From positions 1,356,166 through 1,420,165 of the forward strand of contig VZTG01008545.1 of the NCBI GenBank assembly GCA_013397845.1: a DNA stretch of 64,000 nucleotides, written 5' to 3'. Under the pieces are notes generated by a model. It was not told where the DNA came from. It worked only from the letters and a program-made list of their open reading frames with translations, and did not search any database. Every line of letters starts with the position of its first letter. Within the stretch, counting starts at the first letter, position 1. A program made the position numbers and the translations under genes. Positions 10,113 through 24,125 of this stretch are shown in pieces. Origin of the DNA: Melanocharis versteri. Lineage: Eukaryota; Chordata; Aves; Passeriformes; Melanocharitidae.

Positions 10113-12699
10113 CGCAGGGCAGTCCCAACACAGCTGCTGGAATTCCTCCCTTTCCTCTTGAAATTTTCTATGAACAGCAAACCTGGCATCAAGTGGATGC
10201 ACTTCAGCTTGAGTGCAAGGCTGGGAGCTGATGGGACCCCCCAGCTGGTGGCAGGTCTCCATCCATCCCATGGGAGGGTGTCCTGGGAAGGGCTGGGATT
10301 GCTCAGCAATTTCCAGGGCCTCCAAGGCAATGGCTCATTCCAGCACCCCTGGCTTTTCTGCTGGAGCACCACAATACTGGGGTACTATTACAGCAGCAAA
10401 TTGGCCCATTAAGCCTCAGGAATAATGACTGCTGTTGGTAATTACACCTAATCCACTAATGAGCTATTGTTTGCTTCCAGCATTAAGGTAAGCCTAATGA
10501 TGTGAAAAAAAAAGCAAAATAGACTTGCCCCAAAACTGCTAAACCAACTTAATTGAACAGATGCTTGCTTAGCACCTGCATTGTCATGCTGATTCATAGA
10601 GAATTGTTTTAATTGCAAGATGATCCTCAGTGGATCGTGTTTCCTTCACCTTAGGGTAGGTTCAGGAGTCAGAGAGTAGGAATTGATTCATTTGGTAGCA
10701 TTAGTATGAAGGTTTAGCACATGCAATGTGGCTTTTCATTAAGCTGGCCAACACATGGATGATAAGGCCCAACAGCAGAGAAAAAGCTCTGCAGCAATAA
10801 TGGGAGAACATTAAAATCCCCTAATAGGAATTGCAAAATTGAAACCAAGTGTTGTACAACTTAATTTCTGTCCTGTATGAATTATATACTTATAAAGTAA
10901 AAGAAATGCTAAATGAAATTTGTAAATTATTACAACAGCACTTGAGTAAAACAAAGTTGTGCTTTGTAAACTTTTGAATGCCAAGATTGATGGTTTTCAT
11001 GACTTTCCCAAGATCTTGCAAATTTGGCCAGGCTGCTATTCTTGCAAAACTTAGTCAATAAATTATTACTTACACATCAAAATCAGTGCAGTTCATTACC
11101 AACATAAGAACTGTGAACATGTTATGAATTAGGTGAAAACAGCTTTTCCTAGAAAGATGAGACATTTACACTGTTTAAACATAACTTTTTCTTGTGGAAA
11201 ACCACAACAAATTCAAGGTCAAACATCAATGTTCCTTTTTCTGCCCCAAACTGCTGAAAATTATTCTATCAACACAGGCAAGAGGACACTTTGCTTCTCC
11301 TTCCCTTAATTTATACGCATTAAAACTGAATACTGCAATTTTCCTTCAAATACTGTGCTATTGAGGATATTGCTCGTGAATAAAACGTTCATGTTTTTTG
11401 CTGCAGCAATTCTTCAACTGTTGGCTTTGAAATGTCATGGCAAAATGTAAAGAGGAAGGAAAAACCTGGATAAAATACCCAGGGCTTACCTTTAGGGAGT
11501 GTAAAAAAACCCCCTTGAAGTTATCTTTGTACCCTCTTTGTTGTCAGATTTCTTATTTTTCTTCTTATTGGTTGAAACATATTTTTTTCTTCATAGCATT
11601 CCAAAAATAAGCAAATTTTATGTGCAAGATAACTGAGAAGACTGCTGTGGTTGAGATTAAAATATTTTGGGGGGACACTGCATGCCCATTTCCCAACCTG
11701 GTATAGCACCAGGTTTCTTATAAAGCATAATTCATGAAATAAGCTGCATGAACACGCTTTCCTCTTCACCATGGGCCTAGAAACTTCAAATAACCATTGC
11801 AGTCTTCCTGAGCTCCCTAGGGAGAATACTTATGTTACACACCCAAATAATAATTCATATTCTTCAGAGCCAGTGTGGCAGGCACATGGTTTGAATACTT
11901 GTCCCAGAAATGTCCCAGGTTTTTTCTATCTCTGCCCCCAGTTTTTGGCCACTAAACACCTAAACACTTACAATTCCCAGCTGTCTTACTGAGACTATTT
12001 TCTCTTTATGGGCCCTGGAGGAGTGGGAAGGGTTCCTCTGGGAAAGACAGCTGGGGGAAAACACTGAGAGCAGAAGGAGGATCAGCACTCTGCTGCTCAT
12101 CCCACGGGCTCTGCCTGAAGCAGCATCCCATCGATTTGAGTATGATTTCTCTCGGGATGATGCAATCAAGGATATTTTTCTTTAATAAAGAACCATGTCC
12201 TCATTGGGCGCTGAGGACGCCACACCAGCAAAGTCAGCCAATAACTGGGACAGAGACATCAGCCCTGAGCCTGGGAGAGGAAGGGCAGGAATTCTTCTGG
12301 GACGTTCAGGCAGAAGTGGTCACACCTGTGGAAATCCCCACACTGCTTCTGCCATACTTGTGGAAAAGGAGGTGGGAAGGGAGGCTCAGACCTTGAAAAT
12401 GTGGTTTCTGGTCTGAAATACTCAGCCATCATTCCCAGCCAAAGGCTCTCCCCGATACCAGTGCTTAGTATCCCCCTCTGTGGTTGTGCTTGGTGTGAAA
12501 ACCAGCTCAAGACCATAAATCCATAATTTATATGTCTACAAAACACCCATTGTCACAAGTGCTAAAATCTGCATTGTTAAAATCCAAATTCAAATGCCTT
12601 GATATTCTGTTGTGTTTATAATTTCTCAGTGAATGGCCAACCAGAACAACATAATACAATTATAATTCTTTCTATTTACCCTCACCATTTCCTATACAG
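10113..12699. other. AT-rich unique DNA, possible conserved non-coding elements
   Basis: No gene or repeat recognised. From about 10430 to 11400 the sequence is AT-rich, nearly free of CpG, and dense in TAATTA/ATTA homeodomain-type words, a texture often seen in deeply conserved non-coding elements. A GTAAGC donor-like site lies at about 10491 and a minus-strand exon-like interval lies at about 11071-11149, both without further support. Confidence 0.55.
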
Positions 12700-12825
12700 G
12701 TGCTTTTCACCAGACCAGGGGGAAGAGTTTTGGGGGTTGCTGTCGTCATCTTTCAAGAACAAGGTAACAAGGAAAAAAGAAGTTGTTCCTGGCAGAAGTG
12801 CAGGCTAGATATAAAATGTTCTCAG
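12700..12825 (+). other. Candidate 126-bp internal exon (unproven)
   Basis: The acceptor is a pyrimidine-rich stretch ending CCTATACAG at 12699. The donor is a perfect consensus, CTCAG then GTAAGT at 12826. One frame is open across the whole 126 bases (42 codons, phase 0 in and out), beginning VLFTRPGGRVLGVAVV and ending in a Lys/Cys-rich part. A second donor-like site, AAG then GTAACA, at 12763/12764 would give a 64-bp form open in a different frame. I do not recognise the peptide. A non-coding exon or pseudo-exon is the main alternative. Confidence 0.22.
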
Positions 12826-15800
12826 GTAAGTACCCAGCTCATGACTCGGCATTTTCTTACAGATGATGTTAAGTTCGCTGCTAATAGCCATAGGAAATAG
12901 GAAAAATCCTACTGTTTGCCCTTTCTGAACTATTTGGTGCCAACTCTCTCTGACCTCACCACCCAGTCTGATTATCAGCTTTAACTGGGACTGATCTATC
13001 AGCTTCATGCAGGGATCCTGCAGTAGATTCCTATACCAAGAACTCATAATAACCCAAACAGTTTAGAAGTATATGAAATACAGGACTTTGGGGTAGCAGG
13101 GGAAAGAGAAACAATATTTCAGAAATTGTGCTCCTGTCGTCTCTCTTATGCCCTGAAGCAGGCTTAGAAAGGGCTTTGCATGAAGGAGGCAGAGAGGCAG
13201 AGCTGCTCTCCACAAACATCACTTCTGAGAGCCTTTCAGTCTCAGCTCTCAGCCCTCCCCTGCCCCGCGGCAACATCCCACCACAGCTCCCGTGCGTAAA
13301 CCTGACGTCAGACCTCAGAGCACTCAGGACTTCACTGAAAAACCAATTTACACATCCCTCTTCCTTAAATTCCTCCCAAATCCCCAGTTAAGTGCTAAAT
13401 GTCGCAGGGCTGAAAATTTCGCCCGAATGTTATTTATATGTCAAACATTCTGATGCAAAATGTATCCTATGGTTGTGGAACCTCCTCTTCTCATTAAAAC
13501 ATTCCGTGCCACAATAAATCTGTCTTGTAGGAGCTAATTTATGTCTGGGCAAATAATTTCACTTTTTTTTCAATAGTATAAATGTTTAGATTGCAACATT
13601 TTCCCCTCGCTGGAGGTTCTGAATCTACAGTTAGGGGCGCAGCAATCTCACTAACACGTTTTCAGGTATATTACTTTCACTGTACCTTGCTGGCCATGCC
13701 AGTGGGCTCCTCAGCCCTTGGTGAACACTTTTTGGGTCATACATCTATCCGTGGCAGACAGACATGACTACCACAGAAAGAAAGGTTACATCTATGGAGT
13801 TGGCAAAGCAAAGGAACACATTTTCATGCAGCTGCCTAGAAAAGCAATTGTGTTCTTTCATACAAGCTGGGAGAAGTAAAGCAAAAAGGAAGAAGTGGCC
13901 AAGGCTTTTTCAAGGAAAAAGCAGCATTTTCTGCATCAAGCTCATTGAATTTTGCATGTAAGCGCTGAAGGCTATGAACTCTGGTTGTAGCAGAATGCCC
14001 TAGACGGATTTTAGATGTGGACAAGTATGGCAACACTCTTTGGATCCCAAGGCAGAGCTAACCTTGTGGAAGATACTCTTCGTGGGATGATGTGAAGCCT
14101 TTTAGTAAGACTGTTCCTGCCCTCAAAGGCAATTTTTCTCATGCATGTTCACTTCCACACTCTCTTTGCTTGGGTCCCATGTGCCCCAAACTGTAGGTCT
14201 CCTCTGGACCCCATTTTATGCAGTTCTTGCTATATTGGACCTTCATTCCCTCAAAGAAGACAGGAGTTGGGCTTTTCCATGACTCTGGCCAGTCATCTCA
14301 GCACATGGCTATTTTATACTAACAAAGAGGTTATTTTCTCAGACAACAGATCACAACCTCATTTTCTCTTCCTGAGGAGATTTCCCAACTAATAATACTT
14401 AACTATGAACAGAAAATTGTATGGGATTATCAAGGATTTTTAATTCATTAATTTGGATACATTTTATGTGCAGAATCACCGTGTTTTCAAGCCAAGGCTG
14501 AGCTAGAACCACACAAATATTACACATTGCCTTGTTAATGCCAGCAAAGCCCTTTTTATTGCATAATTCTGCAGCCTGTCTGTAGTTTTTATTTCATTAA
14601 TTTTCATCCTGATAATTGGAAGCAGCTTCTCTCCTTGCTTTTTTAAGGTTTAATGAGCTACATAACTTCATGCCTCCCACTGAGGGGCTGCAGGTCACTT
14701 TGCAGTCTGGAGAGCTGCTACACCTTTCCCTACTTCTCTTTTACTCTCCATCAACACAAGATAATGTTTATTGTCTTCGAGCAGAGATGTTTGTGCATTC
14801 ATGATGTGTCAGGCCTGTAGGTATGATCTTCTCTGCAGAGAAAGACAAATTCCTGGGATGGGGAAGATTCTTGTAGCAGTGGTAGCGGCACACGATCCTG
14901 GAAGAGCTCTGGAAGACCTGGGTTCCTCTGCTTGCTATGCCCCTCAGCTATGAACTGGCAGTGGCACCTTGGGTCTCTCAAAAAGCCTCATAAAGTGACC
15001 TGGCTTGTTTCCTGGACAGTGATTTTTGCAAAGCAGTGATTTCAGCATCTTCTAGAGAAATACTGCAGAAAGAAGTCAACAGAGATGGAAGTGAAAGTGT
15101 CTATCAACAATGAAGATTAAATTCTTCTGGCCCGGAGTATAAAAGCTTATCCATGTATATAGAAAATCACAATATTGCATCTCTTTCAGCTTCTCAAAAT
15201 AATGGCCCACCAACCAGGATTTTACATGGACTCAAAATGCCCTGGATAATTTCCTAGTTGATGTAGAACAGTGTCTTTCCACAAGCCCCCAAGACTCAAA
15301 AGAGAAAGATGGCTTCACCCAACAGGAAAGTCAGCAGGAATTGGACTGAAACATCTTTCCAAGACATAAATCCAGTGGATTAAATGCTCATAAGCATGTT
15401 GGGTACCTTGAAATATCCACAATGGCTATCGATTCACTTCATCTCATGTTTCTTTATTTTTCCTGATTTCTTCCTTGCAATTTGAGAGCAATTCAGAAAT
15501 CCTTGAGCACCATCACATTGGGGTGTTCAGTTAAAAAATACTTATATTAAATTCTGAGAATTCTTAGTGTTTTAAGAGAAAAAACATTAAACACCTTTTT
15601 TTCCCATGTTGTTGACAATTGCTCTAGGAGTTTGCTTTGTGTGGTTTCTAAGGGACTTTTAATTACACATTTTCAACTGAATTAAATGTGCCAAAAATGG
15701 CTTCCAAGACCCCAGAAAAATACTGTCCTAAACAAAAAATGGGCTCTGTCCCCCTCTACCAGTTTGACTGACACAAATCAGAGCTATGAAAAAGCTATGT

Positions 15801-17560
15801 GCACATGTAAGGTTCAGCAATTGCACCATCTGATATGCAATTATCTTGAGATCCTTTTTCCAAGATTTTTTTTTTAACAGTCCCAAAACTCATGAGATAA
15901 ATGGATACTAACAAAATAAACCTCGCAAACCTCATATTCAGGTATGTAAAAAGGCATCCTAAGTTGTCCTGGTTTGCTCAGCTCATCTTTAATGTGTTTA
16001 CAATGCAAATTAAAAAGCCATCACAGCTTTGCTAGTTTTTAAGGGTGAATTACTCTGCACAAGGGAAAGACCATGCACACCAGGAGTCTCACTCCTAAAA
16101 AGCACGTTTTTGAAGCAAAGTGCTAAGTGACCTAGAAAAGCACACAACAAACAGGGGTCTTGTCTATACAGGAGCTTTGCATTGTACTGTGGCCCATAGC
16201 TGTATATGGATCACGTTGAATAGGAAGCTATTTACTTATTTCAGTACATAATTCCACCTAAGATGAGTCAACAGCCAGTGTAAATAGGAGCTTTATTACC
16301 ATTTGTCACCTGAAAGAGCGGCCTCAAAAGCTGTCAGTTGAATTTGGAAGGCAAATGGTGCCCTGCACATGGAAATGAAAGCCCCTGTGTTTTCTGCCTA
16401 CACGGCTCATATTTAGTTGTCATCTTTTTACATCAAGCTTAGCATTGCTCTGCCCTGGGGGCACACTCTGCTCTGCATTGTGGGGGGTCCCAGTGCACAA
16501 ACCTGTTGGTGCAGCGAGCACTCAGCCCCGTGTGCTGGTGGCTGGTTAGAGACACCCACCCCCAACGTGCCTGGCTTGGGAAGGCTTTCAAAGCTTGTCT
16601 TCCCCCTTCTCTTCCTCCTCCTCTTCCACAAAACTGCCTCCCACAAGCCATTTCTGGAGATGGGGTGGGGATGGTCCTTGCTTTGGTTGGAGCTACAAGC
16701 CCCTCTTTAACCAGTTAATGGGCTACTTCCTGCAATAGGGTTTGTCAGAGTAACAAAGACTCTGGGGGCCTATGCTGGTGTTCTGAGTATATCCCAAAAA
16801 GTCATGGAACTCTACAAGGTGGAGTCTTCCAAAACACACCCAAAGAAACCCATTGGGTGATGCGTGAAATCCCTGCTGGGTCACATGGACGTTGTGCTTG
16901 GGAGTTCTCAGCAGCTGCCACCACCCTGTTGTCACCACCTGGTCCAAGAGAGCCACATGATGGAGGACAATGTGTACAAGGAAGGGCTGCCGCAGGTTTA
17001 TCCCTGTATTTGTTTTTAAATTCCAATTCATTGAGGGAAATGATCATCAGAAGAGGACACCCAGTTAAGCTCGTGTGCTTTCTGCAGGAAGATAAATGTG
17101 CTAAAGTAGTAGAATGCCCTAAATAATTCCTGAAATTGGAGGAGCTGCACATTTTCAACTGCATCACGGAAGGAACAGTAGCTACATTTGAGGAATATCC
17201 ACACCCTTGTTTAATTTAGTTTTTATATTTCTTTTGAAAAAAAAAGTCCCAACCCACAAGCTCAGTGCTTTTGGATTAATAGCATATACTTGTCAGCAAA
17301 CAGTACATTAGCTGGCTCTTGGCAGCTCATCAAAACACATCATGGAATGGAGCTGCTAGTGTTTACAAAGCAAGGGAAGGGCAGGACACGCTGTATAACG
17401 GGTAGCAACTCATTCTCTAGTCCATACAAATGGGCTAAAAGGCTCAGAGGAACTATGGCATGAATAAGACAGAGGAAATATTTTTTCAGTTAGTCAAAAT
17501 GGTTTATGGGCTGTGATTAATGAAACATCCACCCGCTTGTTTGTGTTAACAATAGCTGCA
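12826..17560. other. Unique non-coding DNA
   Basis: No gene or interspersed repeat recognised. A 30-nt pyrimidine run sits at 16598-16627. Blocks around 13400-13560 and 17260-17560 are AT-rich, CpG-poor and repeat-free, and would be reasonable places to look for conserved elements. Open frames around 16417-17167 on both strands overlap one another and look like chance in a GC-richer patch. Confidence 0.6.
16598..16627 (+). repeat. 30-nt polypyrimidine tract
   Basis: An uninterrupted C/T run containing repeated TCC and CTT words. It lacks exact mirror symmetry, so triplex formation is only a possibility. It could serve as a splice-acceptor-like tract, but no exon is evident. Confidence 0.85.
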
Positions 17561-20500
17561 TCCATCAAGCAGAGTGCAGGTTTCTAATTCGGGCTACTGG
17601 CGCAGGCGCTGCTTGAAAGGCGTCTCCTCCCCAAAACAGAGCAGTGTTGCAAGAGAGGGACCCGGCCCATGTTGGCAAATGAGAAAACAGGCTGAATACC
17701 CTTTCACAGATGGATGAACAGGCTGTTGCTGAAGGCAGTCGGTGCACAGACTTCCTACCAGCTTTATCATTTGCCTGCAGATTTGCACAAGCAGGATCTG
17801 CCCCACGACCATCATCCCACCCCATCCGCAGTCTGGGTGCTGGAGTGACATCACCGGTGTAAGGGTACCTCAGCAATAAGGAGCCACAGCACCATCATGC
17901 TCAGGGTGATCCCAAGCCTGGACAGAGAGCGGGTGTGTTTGATTGGATGGCAGCATTCAATTTCAGTGTCTAAATTTCTCATACATCTGCTTGGGATGTA
18001 GACGTGCATGACTTGTCCATGTTGGCTATGCAGCTTTTAGAGCCAACAGCTGCCCAGCTGTTTGGGTCCAGAACAGTAAGCCAGGCCCCCAGCCCTGACA
18101 CCAGCTCCTAGTCTGGCCTCGGGCAAGCTCTGCAGCCCCTCCTCATTCATTCTCCATCTTAGCAGTATTTGCTTACCCACCTCATAAGTACAGAGAGGGT
18201 TCGTTTATATTGTAGAGCCCTTTGAAGTTGTAAATCCCTGTGAAAATGTCAAGTGTCACTATTATTTTATACTTGGTTGGTATTTCAGATTGAATGAGAG
18301 CCTTAATACATGTAAATTGAACGCATATTAGGAGGTTTCAATTTAAAACATCAGCCAGTTATTGTAGCCTGAAACATCTTGCTCAACTTAAGATAACTAT
18401 ATACTTAAAGCAGAAAAGACTGCCAAAAGCCAAAGATAAAAGAGGTTAGAATAACACCATATACTGCAAAGGTGAGGAGGCAAAGGTGGGTAACCCTGAG
18501 GATCAGGCATGTAGTTGGATGGGAAAGCTTCCTCGCAGTGACTCAAACGTTTTATTGGCTTTATCCAGCAATAACATCCCAGCGCACAGGGCTGTGCCAT
18601 TCATCGGTGCACACAATAACCACGCAGCAGGGCAGGAGCAGGGGTGCTGGTGGTGTCGCCCTGAGGCGGAGAGGGCAATTTTGCAGGAAACCTGCATTCC
18701 TGGAAAGGCAGGTTGGGCTGGGACATGCCTGCGCCGCTGCTGTCCCCACTTCATTGGTCGTCAAACATTTGTTAAACGTCTTTTATTTGGTAAGTGCTGG
18801 GGGATTTTTGCTTTTAAAATGTTCTGTCACTACCATGCATGCATGATGATGGTGGGGAATGGAAATACTGCTGGAAAACTGGATGTGGCCAAAATTCTAC
18901 TGCCAAAAGAAGAGGAAGGTGTGGAATGGTTTGCAGCAGTTAAATTTTTATTTTAATATAACTAGGTTGTAGATAATGCTCCTCCCAACAGGTCTCTGAA
19001 CATTATTGTTATTTGTCCTTTTCTGAGATGATAGTATCCCTTGTTGATTTCTTAATTTATGTTGTATTTAAGAATGAGTTGTATGTGAAGTCCAGGAAGG
19101 TACAGTAGCATTTGGAGGGGCAGAACTGCACCTGCTGTTGCATCACATCTAGGGCAAGCCTCTGCCAGTAGGCTTCATGGCCACAATAAAGATAAGCAGA
19201 AAAAAAGCAAAACAAAAAAACAACAACCTATGGCAATGATGATACAAAAAGTACTCTTAAAAAAAAAATAACCGAAAAGGGCTCAAAAGGGCTCCAGAGA
19301 ACAAACTTGTTGACAGTAGCCAAGAGTTGGCAACTGGATATAAGCACCTCGCTGAGAAGTTTGGGCACTGGGTACAAGTGTTTGCCAGACATCTGTGGGC
19401 CCACTGTGTCCACAGTTTCCAAGTTATTTCTTTATTTCTATTTTTCATTTTCATAACTGGACAGCTGCCATGCATACAATGGCTTGCAAATTAATAAATC
19501 TTCATATAAGCTATTTGTAGCACACCTGAAATAGAGTTCAGAGCACCGTGAAATGTCCGTCTCGTTCTATTCAAATATTTTGGCAGGATCTTCTCATAAG
19601 AGCAAGTTTGCTCTCACCCTGTTTCATCCTACAGCAGCTCTAAAAAGTTCCCCTGCTCCTCGAAAGAGAAACACAGACATTCAAATGGTAACAGCAAAGA
19701 ATTCAGCAGAGGCTCTGAATGCAGCGTGATGGTCACACAGAGTGTTACAATTTTATATAATAATTTGTCTCCCTTTAAGCTCCAAGGAGAAAAATCCCTC
19801 TTGAAAACACTTTTCCTCAGGGGCAGGTAGGAGACCTGGACCATGACTAAAGTCAATGAGCTCAGCAGCAACTTCTGCCCATGCAGGACCAGCACGGCCT
19901 CTCCTTTTCCTGCTGTGACCCGGAAGAGCCAATAAATTACCTGGTGCTACTTTTTCCCTGTAGAGTGCAGGAACACCAGGAGCCAGCCCGACCTGAGGTG
20001 ATAGCCATTGCTTCCCTTGCTCCCTGTTGTTGCATTGAAGCCGCAGCTTATTTCTGCTGCTCTCCAAAACTGCCTCTCCTGCACCTCTCCTGCACATGGA
20101 GATCTCAAAACTCAGAACTTGGGTGGTGTGAAGGGCTGATCAGCCTTTTGGGCACGGGACAACTTCTCTGCAGGGCAGCCCTGTTTGTGTTCGGAAAAGA
20201 CAAAACCATTGGAGGATCAAGTCAATGCATGAGCTCTGCTGCGGAAAGTTCTCCTTCACCTTAGACTCTCATCTTCTGGGATGGACTTCCGAGCAGCAGC
20301 TTTTATTCCACTCCCTCCCAGCTCTCACTTGTGTCTTAAAGAGTTTTCTCCTTTGGCCTCCTTTCAGTTTGCAAGCATTCAGGCTTTGGGTGCACAGCAA
20401 CTGTTTTGATCTAAAATTCCAATACAGGGTACTTTGCTGGGAGGCATTCTTGCTGGGAAGAGCAAAGGGTAGAACTAAACCCTCCTTATTTTGAACCATA

Positions 20501-23500
20501 TGATCTGGCATAAAAGTTTAATCCCTGTTTTTTAATGCACCTCTCCAAACTGGAATGGCTGCAAAGGAATTGCGTTTCTTGATGGAAATCAAAGCTTTGC
20601 CTTTGGTTCCAGCCCAAAGTGATGCCAGTTTTGGTGGTCTCTTTCCAAGGAAAAAAAAGAAGACAGAATAAAATTCTGAAACCTAAGTCCCCTTATCTCT
20701 GGGAAATGAGGCTGGTGGGTGGCTTGGACAGGCTGCAGTAGAGGAGGAATGTCAGTCCTTGCTTCTTCTAGCCTTGGCAGGAAACTGCATCCTGCATTTC
20801 AAAAAACTCCCTAGCGAAGTTTTTTTCTATAAGTGAACATGTTCATACAAAAACAATCGCAATTTGATGAAACAGAATTTTCCAACCCATCCCCCTGTAA
20901 ACCTTGTTTTATTGGGTAGTTTCCACCTGTGCTTTGCATTGTGGATTAAGGAGGGTTTCTCCTCTCTGCCTCTGTCTTTGTAATCCTAGGAGTTCATCAA
21001 CAGCCAAAGACAAATTTGCAGATAAATTCCCAGCTGATCTGCAAGTGGTTTTCATTTCAAATTCCACCAACTCCTTGACATGTTTCTCTGCCTAGCAAGA
21101 AAAACCAGGACATTTTGGACCAGCAGTTCAGCAGGTAGGCAGCAGCATGGCTGCAAAGGAACAATTCCCAGTTTTCTTTAATGGAAGATTTGGGTTTGAC
21201 TCTCCTGAAATGAGGTAGAGGGGGGCACACTTACAGCTGCTTAGGAACATTGGCATTTAGAGGATAAATTGAAGTTGTCAGCAAAGAAAGAATCACCATA
21301 AACAGATGTATTGGCTTTATCCAACAGCTGCAAAAATTAAGAGTTATAAACCATGTCCTTTATTGGATTTTTAGTCTATTGGGGCATTTAGCACTTGGCT
21401 CTACTAACAAGATTGTGACAAGTGTTTCCAAATTATCTACAAGGCGAGACTTTTCTAAAATATGCGGGAAGGAGGGGTAGAGGGCAAAAAGAGAAAGTTT
21501 TTATCCTTATTCTGATCATCTGGAAAATAAAAAAATTCTTGTTGGACCAGAATTAGGAATTTTAATCCTTTGAAGTCAGTAATGCTTAAGAGGAAGTTAG
21601 ATGCAAATGAAAATATCTGATTAAACTGGAAAATATATTGCCTTCTGTTTGCAAGAGGGGTATAATAGGTCTATAATAAGGTACATTTTTGCTGAGAACT
21701 AAAGATGGAGAAAAAAAAGCTTTACAGAATTTTTAAGTAATAATTAATAATCCATAGCTAAGCCATGCAAGGGGATATTCTTTAGTCAGACTACTTAAAA
21801 TTATATTCACTAAGTCCCTCTCTCCCATTGATGCAATTTGGTGTAGCCTCATCCAAGTGTTAATAAAAGTTTTGACCTTAGCAATTTTTCCGATGATAAA
21901 AATATTACTTCTATAGTCTCGAAATCAATTTCTGTATATTCTTTTCACCCAGACATTCCATCTTTTCTCTAAGTTATGTGGCAGTTTGCATTGCCTCTGA
22001 AGATAGGAACGACACAGGATGCCCACGCTCCAGGCATTGATAATATAAACGGAACAGTCACTTTTGCTTGTTTTCATAAAAATATGAATTGACCCTTTTG
22101 CTGCTCATTCAGTGTTCTATATTTAAGGAAGTATTCTCAATTACAGAATTTGGCTGTCAGCCCTTTTCTGTGTAAAAGACAAATATGTTTTTATCACTCT
22201 TGAAGTGTTAAGTTGTTAAGTTCCTTAATATTTCCTCTGAAAAGTAGACTTGCTCGATGAGATTTCATCTGAAATGTCACGGTATTTGCATTTCAAAGAT
22301 AAGGGCGTTCCAAAAGCAGTCCTGGAGGGGGACTACCAGAGCTAAGAGGGGTCTGGCTCAATGTTTCAGGCAAAATAACAGTATTAACAGCTTCCCATGA
22401 GCAGTAGGTCTGGATCTGACCTCAGTTCCTTTGACAATAAATTACTTCAGATCTGCCTCCTTTTTGTACTCTGTAAAACCCAGATTAGATTCGCTTGTAG
22501 TAACATCACAACACAAGTGGTGGAAAGAAGAAATAAAGTGAGGAAGGAATAAAAGTACCTCAAAGATTTTGATGGAAACTGTGCCACTGAAGAGGAGGGC
22601 GCCACAAAAGTTTGATGGAGGAGCCAGAGTGAAGTCACATGTAAATTTATGATTTGGCTGCAGTTTTCATTGAAATCAGGACACAATCCATGATGTGCTC
22701 CCACAGGAGCTGCTGCAGCGGTTGTTCATCTCAAGAGGTTTTTCAGCTCACAGACATACAAATGCAGGCTCTGCTGTCTTTCTCCTGAAAAAACTCATTA
22801 CCAGATGGTGCAGAAAAGAATTCACAGTTTATAAATGAGGAAATTACTGTTTAGCAATGCACAATGGCAGTCACTTGGCCATGCTTGTGACTTGGCCAAG
22901 GCTCACCAAGGAAGGATCAGGAACACCCATGGAAGTGAGCAGATCAAAAATATCCCACCCTCCACAACCTCATGAAATTAGGTACATTTGTAGTTTAGTT
23001 TTCCCAGCACCTGGAAATTCAGATTTATCAGGGGCTTCCATATCCATAGAGCAAATAATAAGTTTTCCCAAAAATGCTTTAATGTGAAATACAATATGGA
23101 AGTTGGGAATTGTCCTATCAAATCCAAGTGTCCTGGGCAATGGTGCAATGGGGGAAAGGTATGAAGTTCCTGACTATGGTTGCAAAATGACATTATAATA
23201 ATTTCCAAGCTCGTAATTACTTTAGCTTTTTGCATTTCCCAAGACCATCATCTCCACCAATTTTTTTCTCCATTTCACCGGAGTCATGCTCCTCAGAGAC
23301 CCTTCATTTTTCCTCTTACACCGTTTTGTTCAGCCCTGTAATAAAATCTCATATTTTATTTCACATAGCTGGGATATTTTGTGGGAGGGGAAGATTTGGA
23401 ACAAGCTCTTCGTTATCATTTTAGCAAAACATGGCAATAACAACAAAGCAGGACAGCTGATACAAATCATCCGTTTTATAAGTTCTAATACAGATAATGC

Positions 23501-23929
23501 AAGGAAAAGAAACACATAACAGAAACCAGATATCTCAGTGGGGCTGCTACACGCCATCCATGGCCCAGACAGTTCAGCTCCTTCGAATGTTCCTCATATT
23601 CCTTGTTGGGTTTTTTGGGAGAGTCTGGGCAGAGGTAGGGCTTCATATCCGGCAGGGGAAAGGCAGTTGCTTTCAGACTGTGGAGGTTTTGCTAGCAGGT
23701 CTGTCTGGGGGAAAGAAATAGGTATGTGCTGGTGAGGAGCCGAGGGGGATTGGGGGCAATTCAGTCCCAGGATCCAGGGCGGTGAAAATCAGACACTGCC
23801 CCCCTGTGCCATGGCCACATGTGGCTGTGGCATTCCCACGAGATGGCAAGCTGACCTCAAACTGTGGGACTAAACTTGTTTGGGGTTTCAACCTGCGTTA
23901 GAGGCTCTCTGCAGCTGCTGCGCTCATTT
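17561..23929. other. Unique non-coding DNA
   Basis: No gene recognised. At 18687-18789 there is a weak exon-like interval (TTTTGCAG acceptor, GTAAGT donor, open frame), poorer than those listed separately. A-rich runs lie at 19200-19270. Segments near 18190-18370 and 21900-22320 are CpG-poor, repeat-free and AT-rich. The stretch turns GC-richer just before the CpG-rich patch. Confidence 0.6.
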
Positions 23930-24125
23930 GGGGAGAGAATATCCAGGGGCGAGCCGCAGCTGCCTCTTTGCCGGGGCGTGCTCCGGGCTGTCCCGGGAGA
24001 GGCTGGAGCGCTTCTGCCCGGTGCTGCTGCGCCGGGCTGGAGGCGTCGGGAGCTCGCAGGAGCCGACAGTGCGCTGTGCAGGCAGGTGGGGCATCCACCC
24101 GGCCAGGGCCACAAGCGTGTCGTGT
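23930..24125. promoter_or_regulatory. Short CpG-rich patch (candidate promoter or enhancer)
   Basis: About 19 CpG dinucleotides fall within roughly 200 bases of high G+C, in contrast to the CpG-poor DNA around it. Several GCCGGG/CCCGGG-type words are present. This retained CpG density is typical of unmethylated promoter-associated DNA, though the patch is shorter than the usual island threshold. A GCAG/GTGGGG donor-like site near its right end on the plus strand would fit a first exon. Which strand would be transcribed cannot be told. Alternatives are an intragenic enhancer island or a GC-biased patch. Confidence 0.4.

Noticed and set aside
11071..11149. Minus-strand exon-like interval with a GTAAGT donor and TTTCTAG acceptor
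   Set aside because: Open in one frame, but short, AT-rich and isolated. Such pseudo-exons are expected by chance at this density.
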